64,000 bases of DNA from Flavobacterium saccharophilum (GCF_900142735.1 NZ_FRBY01000003.1:1-64000); one strand, 5' to 3'; shown: positions 9,526 through 19,270, counted from the first letter of the stretch. Numbers and translations are program-made. The notes: generated by a model not told the origin, from the sequence alone.

Positions 9526-9610
9526 TTTGTTGTTTCAGGTTTCAAGTTTCAGGTTTCAAGTTTGCCAAGCTGGACGTCCAACAACGTGAAACTTGAAACC
9601 TGAAACAAAT
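9526..9610. repeat. GTTTCAGG/CAAGTTTC inverted repeat
   Basis: Left arm at 9526-9552 and right arm at 9587-9610 are near-perfect inverses (core GTTTCAGGTTTCAAGTTTC). They enclose a 34-bp loop that contains a TGGACGTCCA palindrome. It lies just after the pyrB stop codon, so it may act as a transcript-end hairpin. It is the same family as the repeats at 8058, 55009 and 55620. Confidence 0.7.
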
Positions 9611-9615
9611 AAAAC

Positions 9616-10542
9616 TTATTGAATCTTAGAAGCGAGCAGATAAATAACCGCCATTCTAATTGCTACTCCATTTTCTACCTGATTCAGGATTACAGAATGG
9701 TCAGAGTCTGCTACTTCAGAAGTTATCTCTACTCCTCTGTTGATTGGTCCCGGGTGCATGATGACGATTTCTTTTCCAAGAGAATCTAATAATGGTTTAT
9801 CAACTCCGTATTGTTGTGCGTATTCTCTTGTCGATGGGAAAAAGTTCACGTCCATACGTTCGTTTTGTACACGAAGCATATTCGCAACATCGCACCATTC
9901 TAATGCTTTTCGTAAATTCGGCTCGACAGTAACTCCTAGTGATTCAATGTATCTTGGAATCAACGTTTTTGGTCCGCATACTTTTACTTCTGCGCCCTGC
10001 ATCTGCAAAGCATATATGTTTGAAAGCGCTACACGCGAGTGCAGAATATCGCCTACAATAACTACTTTCTTTCCTGCAACATCTCCTAGTTTTTCTCTGA
10101 TCGAATAACTATCTAACAAAGCCTGCGTTGGGTGTTCGTGCGCACCGTCACCAGCGTTTACGATACTTGCTTTGACATTTTTAGATAAAAAATAAGCCGC
10201 TCCGGGATTGGAGTGGCGCATTACAACCATATCTACTTTCATCGAAAGGATATTGTTAACCGTATCAATAAGTGTTTCTCCTTTTTTAACCGAAGACTGA
10301 GCCGCAGAAAAACTAATAACATCTGCCGATAATCTTTTTTGGGCTAACTCAAACGAAAGTTTGGTTCGGGTACTGTTTTCGAAGAAAATGTTAGCAATGG
10401 TAATATCTCGTAATGAAGGAACTTTTTTAATCGGTCTGTTAATGACTTCTTTAAAATGATCTGCCGTTTCAAAAATTAGGTTAATATCATTCTCGTTGAT
10501 GTATTTAATTCCTAATAAATGATTTACGCTTAATTCTTTCAT
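9616..10542 (-). CDS. pyrB: Aspartate carbamoyltransferase, catalytic chain
   Basis: 308 residues, the usual length. It condenses carbamoyl phosphate with aspartate, the committed step of pyrimidine synthesis. The carbamoyl-phosphate motif is FFENSTRTKLSFELA. Further motifs are VVMRHSNPGAA, NAGDGAHEHPTQALLD, VGDILHSRVALSN and MHPGPINRGVEI. The gene is followed by the repeat at 9526-9610 and preceded by an uncharacterised gene and pyrR, so it belongs to a pyrR-x-pyrB cluster. No pyrI is seen nearby. Confidence 0.97.
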   Translation of the reverse strand: MKELSVNHLLGIKYINENDINLIFETADHFKEVINRPIKKVPSLRDITIANIFFENSTRTKLSFELAQKRLSADVISFSAAQSSVKKGETLIDTVNNILSMKVDMVVMRHSNPGAAYFLSKNVKASIVNAGDGAHEHPTQALLDSYSIREKLGDVAGKKVVIVGDILHSRVALSNIYALQMQGAEVKVCGPKTLIPRYIESLGVTVEPNLRKALEWCDVANMLRVQNERMDVNFFPSTREYAQQYGVDKPLLDSLGKEIVIMHPGPINRGVEITSEVADSDHSVILNQVENGVAIRMAVIYLLASKIQ

Positions 10543-10626
10543 TTTTCTTTCTTTAATATTTATGTTGTCAAATCCTGAAGTTCTGAAATATTCAGTTCTT
10601 CAATCCTGCTGTAAAGAGAAGCTTCT

Positions 10627-11283
10627 CTATTGAACCATTCTGTCTACAACTTCACTATAATCCTGCAGATCTCTCGCATCTTCATCAAAAATCTTCTGCC
10701 ATCTGAAACCCGGGATTTCGATTTTAGATCGTGCAGAGCCATCCCACTTTATTTTAAAATCGTTATTTATTAAAACTTCAGCAACTCGTTTCCCTACTTC
10801 TATTGTAACTGCATCATCAGTATTATCAACTTTCTGAAAAGCGATATACAAGCCTGGATTTTCAATATCGATTGCTCTGGCCAAATCCTGTTCGTGATAA
10901 AAACAATACCCATCAGATTCCACTTCATTTTCCTGCAAATCTCTTTCAACCTCAACTACTTCATATTCACCGTCGGTTGTTGTGTAACCAGCATTGTGAA
11001 GTGCGATTATATTCTCATCGCACAATTCATCAAACGCTTTTATCAGCCTTTCAGTATCTGTGGGGCTTTTCCATTGTTTACTTTCTGCAATTAACTTTTG
11101 GTATTCTTCTCTTATTTTATCAAAAGCCCACTCTTCTGAGATTTCATCTTCGAATTCGTTGTCTTCAATTTCTTCTATGATGTTTTCCTGAATCTCATCA
11201 AGTGAAAGAAATCCCATTCTGACCTGATTAAAAATTGATTCATAAATAAACGATTCGTTTTCTGTCATTATTATATTTTTCAA
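10627..11283 (-). CDS. Uncharacterised acidic protein, possibly DUF6891
   Basis: 218 residues, strongly acidic in the first third (QENIIEEIEDNEFEDEISEE). The central segment LIKAFDELCDENIIALHNAGYTTTDGEYEV and the following GYCFYHEQDLARAI resemble the DUF6891 family, but that is from memory and unverified. There is no signal peptide, membrane segment or nucleotide-binding motif, so it is probably cytoplasmic. The translation start may be Met-6 (11268), giving MTENESF. It sits 15 bp after pyrR and 84 bp before pyrB, which suggests co-transcription rather than a pyrimidine role. Confidence 0.72.
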   Translation of the reverse strand: MKNIIMTENESFIYESIFNQVRMGFLSLDEIQENIIEEIEDNEFEDEISEEWAFDKIREEYQKLIAESKQWKSPTDTERLIKAFDELCDENIIALHNAGYTTTDGEYEVVEVERDLQENEVESDGYCFYHEQDLARAIDIENPGLYIAFQKVDNTDDAVTIEVGKRVAEVLINNDFKIKWDGSARSKIEIPGFRWQKIFDEDARDLQDYSEVVDRMVQ

Positions 11284-11298
11284 TTTTTAAGAATTCAA

Positions 11299-11838
11299 TT
11301 AATTGGTAACCAGGTAAACGACATCTTCGCCTTCATTTTCTTTCCAGCTAACTTTTACCTTTTCATCATTAATGGCATCTACCTGACGGCCGCGATAATC
11401 GGGCTGAATAGGGAGATTTCTACTAAAACGTCTGTCGATTAACACTAACAATTCGATTTCAGACGGTCTCCCGAAAGACTGAATTGCGGTTAAGGCAGAA
11501 CGAATGCTTCGTCCGGTAAACAAAACGTCATCAATAAAAATGACTTTTTTGTCTTCGACTATAAAATTGATTTGTGTTTTATTGGCTTCAAGCGGTTTAT
11601 CAGTACGGCGAAAGTCATCTCTAAAAAAAGTGATGTCTAGATATCCCAAAGAAATTTCAGGAACTTTATATTCGTCTTCTAATATTTGTTTTAAACGTTC
11701 AGCTAAAAAAACGCCTCTCGGCTGAATCCCGACTAAAATAGTATCGGAGAAATCAAGATGTTTTTCGATTAACTGACAAGCCAAACGATGGAGTATGATA
11801 GTAACTTCTTTTGAATTAAGTAATACTTTTTGGCTCAT
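11299..11838 (-). CDS. pyrR: Bifunctional pyrimidine operon regulator / uracil phosphoribosyltransferase
   Basis: 179 residues from Met at 11838 (MSQKVLLNSKEV), the standard PyrR length. The frame is open to 11865, but a TATATTTG -7 box overlaps that position, so the longer form would start upstream of the transcript. PyrR is a PRTase-fold protein; the PRPP loop is VIFIDDVLFTGRSIRSAL. Other marks are VGIQPRGVFLAERL and LLVLIDRRFSRNLPIQPDYRGR. In Firmicutes it binds pyr mRNA leaders; no PyrR-type attenuator is recognisable here, so it may act mainly as a UPRTase. Confidence 0.94.
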   Translation of the reverse strand: MSQKVLLNSKEVTIILHRLACQLIEKHLDFSDTILVGIQPRGVFLAERLKQILEDEYKVPEISLGYLDITFFRDDFRRTDKPLEANKTQINFIVEDKKVIFIDDVLFTGRSIRSALTAIQSFGRPSEIELLVLIDRRFSRNLPIQPDYRGRQVDAINDEKVKVSWKENEGEDVVYLVTN

Positions 11839-11862
11839 AATTAAGTGTGATGTTTGGTTAGG

Positions 11863-11870
11863 CAAATATA
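11863..11870 (-). promoter_or_regulatory. -7 box upstream of pyrR
   Basis: TATATTTG on the minus strand, an exact TAnnTTTG match, about 25 nt from the pyrR start. No clear TTTG -33 box is present at the proper distance. Confidence 0.5.
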
Positions 11871-12103
11871 CGAAATCAGAATTTATTTGTTGGGGTGTTG
11901 GGTGGGGAAATATTTTTTTTTGAAATTGACATAGAATTGAGGCAGAAACTCACTTTTCATCAACGAAAATTTTTCCTACTTTAGCTGAAATGAAATACTT
12001 ACATTAATCTATTATACAAGTAAATAGATGTATGTGATTTATATTACACATCAACTAGTTGCCAACATTTGAAAAATGAACCATCCTGAATTAAATTTTA
12101 ATT

Positions 12104-12445
12104 ATGATCAAAATTACTAGATTAACCCTTTCTTATTTTTATCAAATATTTATTATCTTAATATTTTTCACTACTGTTTATTTCTTGAGAAGCTATATTT
12201 CTTCAGATTACAATAGACAAGTTGACCTCTACACAACCAAGTTAATTAAGAATGAAAATATAATCACAAAACAAAATATAAAACTATTTGCAGAAAATGA
12301 CAAAAATCACTTCTCAAATAAGGTAGATACTTTGATATTGTTCTTCTTCTTTTGCATAATATTTACAATAAATTTTCAAAAACAAATTCACAAGCAAAAA
12401 AAACAGCGAGAGGAATTCCATTTCCTAATCAAGAAAAGAAATTAG
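12104..12445 (+). CDS. Small membrane protein of unknown function
   Basis: 113 residues with two predicted membrane segments (about 11-28, IFIILIFFTTVYFL; and about 75-90, TLILFFFFCIIFTI). A polar loop lies between them and a basic tail (QKQIHKQKKQREEFHFLIKKR) follows. I do not recognise a family. It is unusually AT-rich and lysine/asparagine-rich relative to neighbours, and lies at the left edge of the repeat-rich accessory stretch. The DHFR-like gene starts 34 bp downstream in the same direction. Confidence 0.5.
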   Translation: MIKITRLTLSYFYQIFIILIFFTTVYFLRSYISSDYNRQVDLYTTKLIKNENIITKQNIKLFAENDKNHFSNKVDTLILFFFFCIIFTINFQKQIHKQKKQREEFHFLIKKRN

Positions 12446-12479
12446 AAAACAACATATATTGATTGAAAAAATAAACATC

Positions 12480-13073
12480 ATGAGAAAAATAATCGTCATA
12501 ACTATGATTACTATCGATGGCGTAATGCAGGCACCTGGTGGACCAGAAGAAGATACTTCGGGCGGTTTTGAATATGGCGGCTGGGTGGCGCCTTTTGGAG
12601 ATGAAGAATATGGCAATGTCATGCAGGAACAAATGAAACCTGCCGATATTCTTTTAGGCAGAAAAACATTTGATATTTTTGAAGATTATTGGCCGAAACA
12701 CGCAGAAGGCTGGCCGGGAATTAATGAAGTTACCAAATACGTTTTATCGTCCACCAGAAAAAGCTCAGAATGGCAAAATACCGAATTTGTTTCCACTATA
12801 GAAAACATCAAAAAACTCAAAAATTCAGAAGGCGGGGATATTAAAGTTTGGGGAAGCGCAACACTTGTTCAGCATTTGTTTCAACATGATTTAGTCGATG
12901 AACTAGGACTTTTAATTTATCCAATAATTCTTGGTAAAGGAAAAAAACTATTCGATGATAGTTCTACCCCGGCAGGATTTACTTTAATTGAAAGTACAGT
13001 TACGCCAAGCGGGGTGATTGCGGTGAGTTATAAACGAGCTGGAGAGGTTAAGACGGGAACTATTGGAGAATAA
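12480..13073 (+). CDS. Dihydrofolate reductase-like (RibD C-terminal domain) protein
   Basis: 197 residues from the Met at 12480 (MRKIIVITMITIDGVMQAPGG). This is chosen over the upstream Met at 12459 because family members begin at this strand. It has a RibD-C/YwjB-like DHFR fold: ITIDGVMQAPGGPEED, ILLGRKTFDIFEDYWP (NADPH-binding region), KYVLSSTRKSSEWQNTEF, WGSATLVQHLFQHDLVDEL and YPIILGKGKKLF. Members are presumed NADPH-dependent reductases with unknown substrates. It is not a riboflavin-pathway enzyme by context, since no deaminase domain or rib genes are near. Confidence 0.85.
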   Translation: MRKIIVITMITIDGVMQAPGGPEEDTSGGFEYGGWVAPFGDEEYGNVMQEQMKPADILLGRKTFDIFEDYWPKHAEGWPGINEVTKYVLSSTRKSSEWQNTEFVSTIENIKKLKNSEGGDIKVWGSATLVQHLFQHDLVDELGLLIYPIILGKGKKLFDDSSTPAGFTLIESTVTPSGVIAVSYKRAGEVKTGTIGE

Positions 13074-13092
13074 GAAAATCAACATCATATCA

Positions 13093-13256
13093 GTCCCAGC
13101 GGGACGGTATGTTTATAGAACTAAATAAGTCGAGTTCAAAAAAGCCCCATCGGGGCGATATTTCATTACCAAATACAAACGATATGTCGCTCCGCTGGAG
13201 CTTTTTTTTTCGATTGTGCATATTAATTAGCTATAAACATTACGCTCCGATGGAGC
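13093..13256. repeat. REP-like palindromic unit 1 (A-B-B'-A')
   Basis: Four short hairpins in order: A GTCCCAGCGGGAC (13093-13105) followed by ATGTTTATAG; B GCCCCATCGGGGC (13144-13156) followed by GATAT; B' GCTCCGCTGGAGC (13189-13201) preceded by ATATGTC; A' GCTCCGATGGAGC (13244-13256) preceded by CTATAAACAT. The flanks show that B' and A' are inverted versions of B and A. It follows the DHFR-like gene at once and is the same family as the array at 13748-15106. Confidence 0.9.
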
Positions 13257-13289
13257 TTTCTAATTTGAGCCCAGAAAATAAAAAAGTTT

Positions 13290-13700
13290 ATGAAAGAAAA
13301 CCTTAAACAGTTTATAGCGGTACCTAAAAACATATTTCTAATAGATGCTTTTGGTGCGATACTTACGGCTTTTTTACTTTTTTTCGTTCTCAAAACTTTC
13401 AATACCTTCCTTGGTTTATCAAAAACTACCCTGGAATATCTTTCTTTGCTGGCGGTAATTTTTTCAGTTTATTCCTTTTCGTGCTTCTTTCTGATAATTA
13501 ATAATTGGAAATCGTATTTAAAAATAATCTGCATTGCCAATGTATTCTATTGCCTTTTGACCATAGGAATTATAATTTATTATTACCAAAGTATATCAGT
13601 TTTTGGCATCGCCTATTTTTTTGGAGAAATAGTAATTATAGCCGGACTTGTATTTTTAGAAATCAGAACAATAAGAGGCAAGACTCTATTTAAAAATTAA
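13290..13700 (+). CDS. Small multi-pass membrane protein of unknown function
   Basis: 136 residues with four predicted membrane helices (about 17-38, 50-70, 77-97 and 105-122) and a short cytoplasmic KGKTLFKN tail. No family is recognised; the size and topology recall small DoxX-like or uncharacterised four-helix proteins, without clear motifs. It sits between two groups of REP-like hairpins (33 bp after unit 1 and 48 bp before the next B'), so it may have moved with them or been bracketed by repeat insertion. Confidence 0.6.
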   Translation: MKENLKQFIAVPKNIFLIDAFGAILTAFLLFFVLKTFNTFLGLSKTTLEYLSLLAVIFSVYSFSCFFLIINNWKSYLKIICIANVFYCLLTIGIIIYYYQSISVFGIAYFFGEIVIIAGLVFLEIRTIRGKTLFKN

Positions 13701-13747
13701 ATTATTTCTGAAGAATTTTCAATAATTAAGATGAATATTAGCATTTC

Positions 13748-15106
13748 GCTCCTCCGGAGCTTTTTCTATTACGTGTAATTGATTAGCTATAAACATTGTG
13801 CTCCGCTGGAGCTTTTCTTTTACGAATTATTGATTAGCTACAAATATTATACTTCACTGGAACTTTTAATTTAAAACTTCCTTTCGCAAATACATTTCTG
13901 GATTGATGTTATTCATTAAACTCCATAATTAATTAATCCAGTATGCAAGTCACAGCGGGACGGTATATTTATAGAAAATATGAAAATATAGTTTACAAAA
14001 CCCCATCGGGGTGATATTCTAATGCTACGATAAAAACAATATGTCGCTCCTCCAGAGCTTTTTCTATTACGTGTAATTGATTAGCTATAAACATTATGCT
14101 CCGCTGGAGCTTTTCTTTTACGAATTATTGATTAGCTACAAATATTATACTTCACTGGAACTTTTAATTTAAAACTTCCTTTCGCAAATACATTTCTGGA
14201 TTGATGTTATTCATTAAACTCGATAATTAATTAATCCAGTATGAAAGTCCCAGCGGGACAAAATGTTTATAGAAATATAAGAATCAAATTCATAAAACCC
14301 CATCGGGGTGACATTTTCGGTATAGAACGATACGTGATATGTCGCTCCTCCGGAGCTTTTTCTATTATGTGTAATTGATTAGCTATAAATATTATGCTCC
14401 GCTGGAGCTTTTCATTTACGAAGTATTGATTAGCTACAAATATTACACTCCACTGGAACTTTTAATTTACGAATTATTGATTAGCTACAAATATTATACT
14501 CCACTGGAACTTTTAATTTAAAACTTCCTTTCGCAAATACATTTCTGGATTGATCTTATTCATTAAACTCGATAATTAATTAATCCAGTATGCAAGTCAC
14601 AGCGGGACGGTATGTTTATAGAAAATATGAAAACATAGTTTACAAAACCCCATCGGGGTGATATTCTAATGCTACGATTAAAACAATATGTCGCTCCTCC
14701 GGAGCTTTTTCTATTACGTGTAATTGATTAGCTACAAACATTGTGCTCCGCTGGAGCTTTTCATTTACGAATTATTGATTAGCTACAAATATTATACTTC
14801 ACTGGAACTTTTAATTTAAAACTTCCTTTCGCAAATACATTTCTGGATTGATGTTATTCATTAAACTCGATAATTAATTAATCCAGTATGAAAGTCCCAG
14901 CGGGACGGTATGTTTATAGAAAATATGTAAATATAGTTTACAAAACCCCATCGGGGTGATATTCTAATGCTACTATGAAAACAATATGTCGCTCCTCCAG
15001 AGCTTTTTCTATTACGTGTAATTGATTAGCTATAAAAATTGTGCTCCGCTGGAGCTTTTCTTTTACGAATTATTGATTAGCTACAAATATTATACTCCAC
15101 TGGAAC
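13748..15106. repeat. Tandem array of 298-bp REP-like units
   Basis: Four complete units begin with A hairpins at 13949, 14247, 14596 and 14894 (spacings 298, 349, 298 bp). A partial unit at 13748-13863 precedes them and a diverged A at 15200 follows 306 bp later. Each unit runs A (GTCCCAGCGGGAC or GTCACAGCGGGAC), B (CCCCATCGGGG, A+51), B' (GCTCCTCCGGAGC or with one A, A+97), A' (GCTCCGCTGGAGC, A+149) and a decayed A' (ACTTCACTGGAAC or ACTCCACTGGAAC, A+200). About 75 bp of shared spacer (TTCGCAAATACATTTCTGGA) completes it. The 349-bp unit has one extra 51-bp A' module. The units look nearly identical by eye; no reading frame of note lies within. Confidence 0.92.
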
Positions 15107-15199
15107 TTTTAATTTAAAACTTCCCTTACTCAAATATATCTTTAGACAAATATTCATTAAAATCAATATTAAATAAATAACTGAATTTAATACAATTAA

Positions 15200-15262
15200 G
15201 TCCCATAGGGACAGCATGTTTATAGCTATTTTGTAGATTTATTTTATTGAACCCCAGCGGGG
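15200..15262. repeat. A-B hairpin pair upstream of the transposase gene
   Basis: A-type GTCCCATAGGGAC (15200-15212) is followed by AGCATGTTTATAG, and B-type CCCCAGCGGGG (15252-15262) by TGACATAT. The flanks match the array units, but the hairpin loops (ATA, AGC) differ. This is the left half of the element that carries the transposase. Confidence 0.88.
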
Positions 15263-15288
15263 TGACATATAATTTAAACACACAATTT

Positions 15289-15747
15289 ATGGCTAACACG
15301 TATTCGCAATTATACATTCATGTTATTTTTGCAGTTAAAGGAAGGCAAAGTCTGATTTCAGCCAATTGGAAAGAAGAAATTTATAAATATATTAATGGTA
15401 TAGTTACAAATAAGGAACAAAAGTTAATCGCTATTAATGGAATGCCTGACCACATTCATATTTTAATTGGGCTAAAACCAAATAAGTCAATTTCAGATTT
15501 AGTTAGAGATATAAAATCAAATTCATCACAGTTTATAAATGATAAAAAATGGATTAATGGAAAGTTCGAGTGGCAAATTGGATTTGGAGCTTTTTCATAC
15601 AGTCATTCTCAATTAACAAATGTTATAAATTATATTCAACGTCAGGAAGAACATCATAAAATAAAAACATTCAAAGAAGAATATATTGAGTTTTTAAAAT
15701 TATTTAATGTGGAGTTTAAAGATGAATATCTGTTTAGCGAGATTTAA
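15289..15747 (+). CDS. Single-domain Y1 (HUH) transposase, REP-associated / IS200-like
   Basis: 152 residues from Met at 15289 (MANTYSQLYIHVIFAVKGR). An upstream ATG at 15247 would run through the B hairpin, so it is rejected. It has the Y1_Tnp fold: the HUH motif DHIHIL is at 54-59, the family's DLVRDIKSNSSQFIN helix follows, and Y115 in NVINYIQRQE is the likely nucleophile. IS200/IS605 and RAYT enzymes cut and join single-stranded DNA next to short hairpins. The gene lies exactly between an A-B hairpin pair and a B'-A' pair, so its probable substrate is this REP family. No second gene (TnpB) is present. The frame is intact. Confidence 0.88.
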   Translation: MANTYSQLYIHVIFAVKGRQSLISANWKEEIYKYINGIVTNKEQKLIAINGMPDHIHILIGLKPNKSISDLVRDIKSNSSQFINDKKWINGKFEWQIGFGAFSYSHSQLTNVINYIQRQEEHHKIKTFKEEYIEFLKLFNVEFKDEYLFSEI

Positions 15748-15776
15748 TAATCAATTATAATTAGGTAATATATATC

Positions 15777-15944
15777 GCTCCTCTGGAGCTTTATTCTTTT
15801 ACGTTTAATTAATTAGCTATAAACATTTTGCTCCTCTGGAGCTTAAATCCAAGGCTTAAAATTTATCTGTAAATAAAATGTTCTCCGGGTCTTTTCTCAA
15901 TTACAAATATTTAATTAGCTACAAATCTTATGCTCCGCTGGAGC
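15777..15944. repeat. B'-A' hairpins downstream of the transposase gene
   Basis: B' GCTCCTCTGGAGC (15777-15789, preceded by ATATATC), A' GCTCCTCTGGAGC (15830-15842, preceded by CTATAAACAT) and a further A' GCTCCGCTGGAGC (15932-15944). A decayed copy lies near 15881-15895. They are the right half of the transposase-bearing element. The rest of 15748-16117 (to the next gene) is AT-rich with nothing else recognisable. Confidence 0.87.
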
Positions 15945-16117
15945 TATCAATTTTGAATCGCTATAACATTTTCTTTTCATTACTTTAAAACAAATCACCA
16001 AATCATAGAACTTTTCAATCAAATTATATAAAACATTTTTTCGCTGTTTAAAGTAATTTTATTCTAACGATAATTAGAATACTAAATTCTTTTTAAAACA
16101 TTTAAAACAGCAAAATC

Positions 16118-16288
16118 ATGCAAAAGAACATTACACGTTTGTTAATGGTATTCGTAATACTATTTTCATTTACAAGTTGCGAACTAGTTGGAGATATTTT
16201 TCAAGCCGGAATGGGATTCGGGATATTTATCGTAATCTTTATTGTTGCGATCATTATCTGGATCTTTGCCAAGGTTTTCAGAAAATAA
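16118..16288 (+). CDS. Small lipoprotein/membrane protein, 56 residues
   Basis: A 56-codon gene starting MQKNITRLLMVFVILF with a lipobox-like FTSC at 18-21. A short ELVGDIFQAGMG follows, then one strong membrane helix (FGIFIVIFIVAIIIWIFA) and a KVFRK basic end. Small proteins with exactly this plan (lipobox, short linker, one helix, basic tail) are common in flavobacteria; database names for them are unreliable and the function is unknown. Support: good start, clear topology, and a terminator directly after the stop codon. Confidence 0.72.
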   Translation: MQKNITRLLMVFVILFSFTSCELVGDIFQAGMGFGIFIVIFIVAIIIWIFAKVFRK

Positions 16289-16296
16289 AAACATAA

Positions 16297-16338
16297 AAAA
16301 ATCCCAAATACCACTTTTAATTGGAATTTGGGATTTTT
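16297..16338. terminator. Bidirectional terminator (TCCCAAAT type)
   Basis: A perfect 13-bp stem AAAAATCCCAAAT / ATTTGGGATTTTT with a 16-nt loop lies between two convergent genes. A near-identical module ends the convergent pair at 37981-38024. Confidence 0.87.
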
Positions 16339-16356
16339 AATATTGTACTTTATATA

Positions 16357-18201
<1,845 letters not shown>

Positions 18202-18984
18202 TTAATTCGACTTCAATTCGCTTTCTTTCGCCAAAGCGACTTCAAGACTTTCAAAATTGGGCAATACTTTCGCGATTAAACCTTCTTTATTCAATATGAA
18301 ATGTGTTGGAAAAGCATTCAAATCCAGTGTTTCATTCATGTAAATTTTCATTTCTGGAATCACAGCATAGGACAATGGTTTTCTCGCTAAAAATGCTTTT
18401 AATTGTTCTGGATTATCTTCGGCTAAGCTTACAAACAGAATGTCTTTTCTATCTTTGTATTCTTCTACTAAACGGTTTACTTGTGGAAATTCTCTTATAC
18501 AAGGTGTACAGTGAATGTACCAGCATTTTATCACAATGATTTTTCCTTTCATGATTTCGTTTGAAACTTCATTTCCATTTAAATCTTTAAATGAAAATTT
18601 AGGAAAAGGGGTCCCTTCCATTTTATAGTTTTTAAGCGCATCAAAACCTATTTGATTGATGGTCGCTTTTATACTCGAATCGGAATTGGGGTCAATTTTA
18701 AACAGTTTATAATAATAAATTGAATCATCTGATTTTAATCGGATTGGGATAAAATTTCCGTTGGTCAATTCATTTAGAAAAGTTTCTTTCGATATTTCTT
18801 TTGAAAGAAGATCAAGCGCCACAAAATCTCTGGAAAGCATAATATTCTTGCTTTGATATAGTGACCACTCACTAAAGTTTTTCTGAATTTGAATGGGATC
18901 GACTTCGGGATTTCCGAATTTATTTTGAGCTGAACAAATGGTGAATATCAGGAATGCTATTATTAGGCTGATTGATTTTTGCAT
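18202..18984 (-). CDS. Thioredoxin-fold (TlpA/ResA-like) exported protein
   Basis: 260 residues with a Sec signal peptide (MQKSISLIIAFLIFTICSAQ). The N-terminal ~110 residues are an uncharacterised domain. The C-terminal AhpC/TSA-TlpA domain has FSFKDLNGNEVSNEIMKGK, the active site WYIHCTPCIREFP (CxxC as CTPC) and the cis-Pro region NAFPTHFILNKEGLIAKV. It is expected to be a periplasmic disulfide oxidoreductase. A -7-like TATTTTTG is at 19011-19018 on the minus strand. No cytochrome-maturation genes are nearby, so the substrate is open. Confidence 0.9.
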   Translation of the reverse strand: MQKSISLIIAFLIFTICSAQNKFGNPEVDPIQIQKNFSEWSLYQSKNIMLSRDFVALDLLSKEISKETFLNELTNGNFIPIRLKSDDSIYYYKLFKIDPNSDSSIKATINQIGFDALKNYKMEGTPFPKFSFKDLNGNEVSNEIMKGKIIVIKCWYIHCTPCIREFPQVNRLVEEYKDRKDILFVSLAEDNPEQLKAFLARKPLSYAVIPEMKIYMNETLDLNAFPTHFILNKEGLIAKVLPNFESLEVALAKESELKSN

Positions 18985-19137
18985 GAGATTTTAATCGAGT
19001 AATTGGGATTCAAAAATAACTATTTTTTTATTTAGATTGCGCTGATTTGACCGCAAAGGACGCAAGGCATTACACAAAGTTCACTACAGGATTGTGATTA
19101 CTTTGTCAAACAAAACTTCTTTTGAAAACAACTCCTT

Positions 19138-19214
19138 TAGCCCTGATAGAAGCGGTATCCTTTTATGGTGGGGTTCACCATAAAAGATACAAGCGGATAG
19201 CAGGAAACAGCTCC
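19138..19214. repeat. Dispersed hairpin element, copy 1
   Basis: Layout: TAGCCCTGATAGAAGCG, then the stem GTATCCTTTTATGGTG (19155-19170), loop GGGTT, stem CACCATAAAAGATAC (19176-19190), then GCGGATAGCAGGA. It is the same element as 54871-54943 (inverse orientation) and a weaker copy at 39326-39410. It lies in the 457-bp gap 18985-19441, which otherwise holds only the terminator at 19271. Confidence 0.82.
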
Positions 19215-19270
19215 TTATAAAAATCCAACTCATTTTACATTTTATATCTCACATTTTAGGCCATAAAAAA

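Noticed and set aside
10872..11180. Plus-strand open frame opposite the acidic protein gene
   Set aside because: It mirrors the codons of the minus-strand gene, has no family features and lacks a promoter.
11839..12103. PyrR-binding attenuator upstream of pyrR
   Set aside because: No antiterminator/terminator pair or PyrR-binding loop could be recognised in the leader; only a -7 box is visible.
13093..15944. Possible CRISPR array
   Set aside because: The repeats are short palindromes in both orientations in 298-bp units with nearly identical spacers, and no cas gene is near; CRISPR spacers would be unique and repeats of one orientation.
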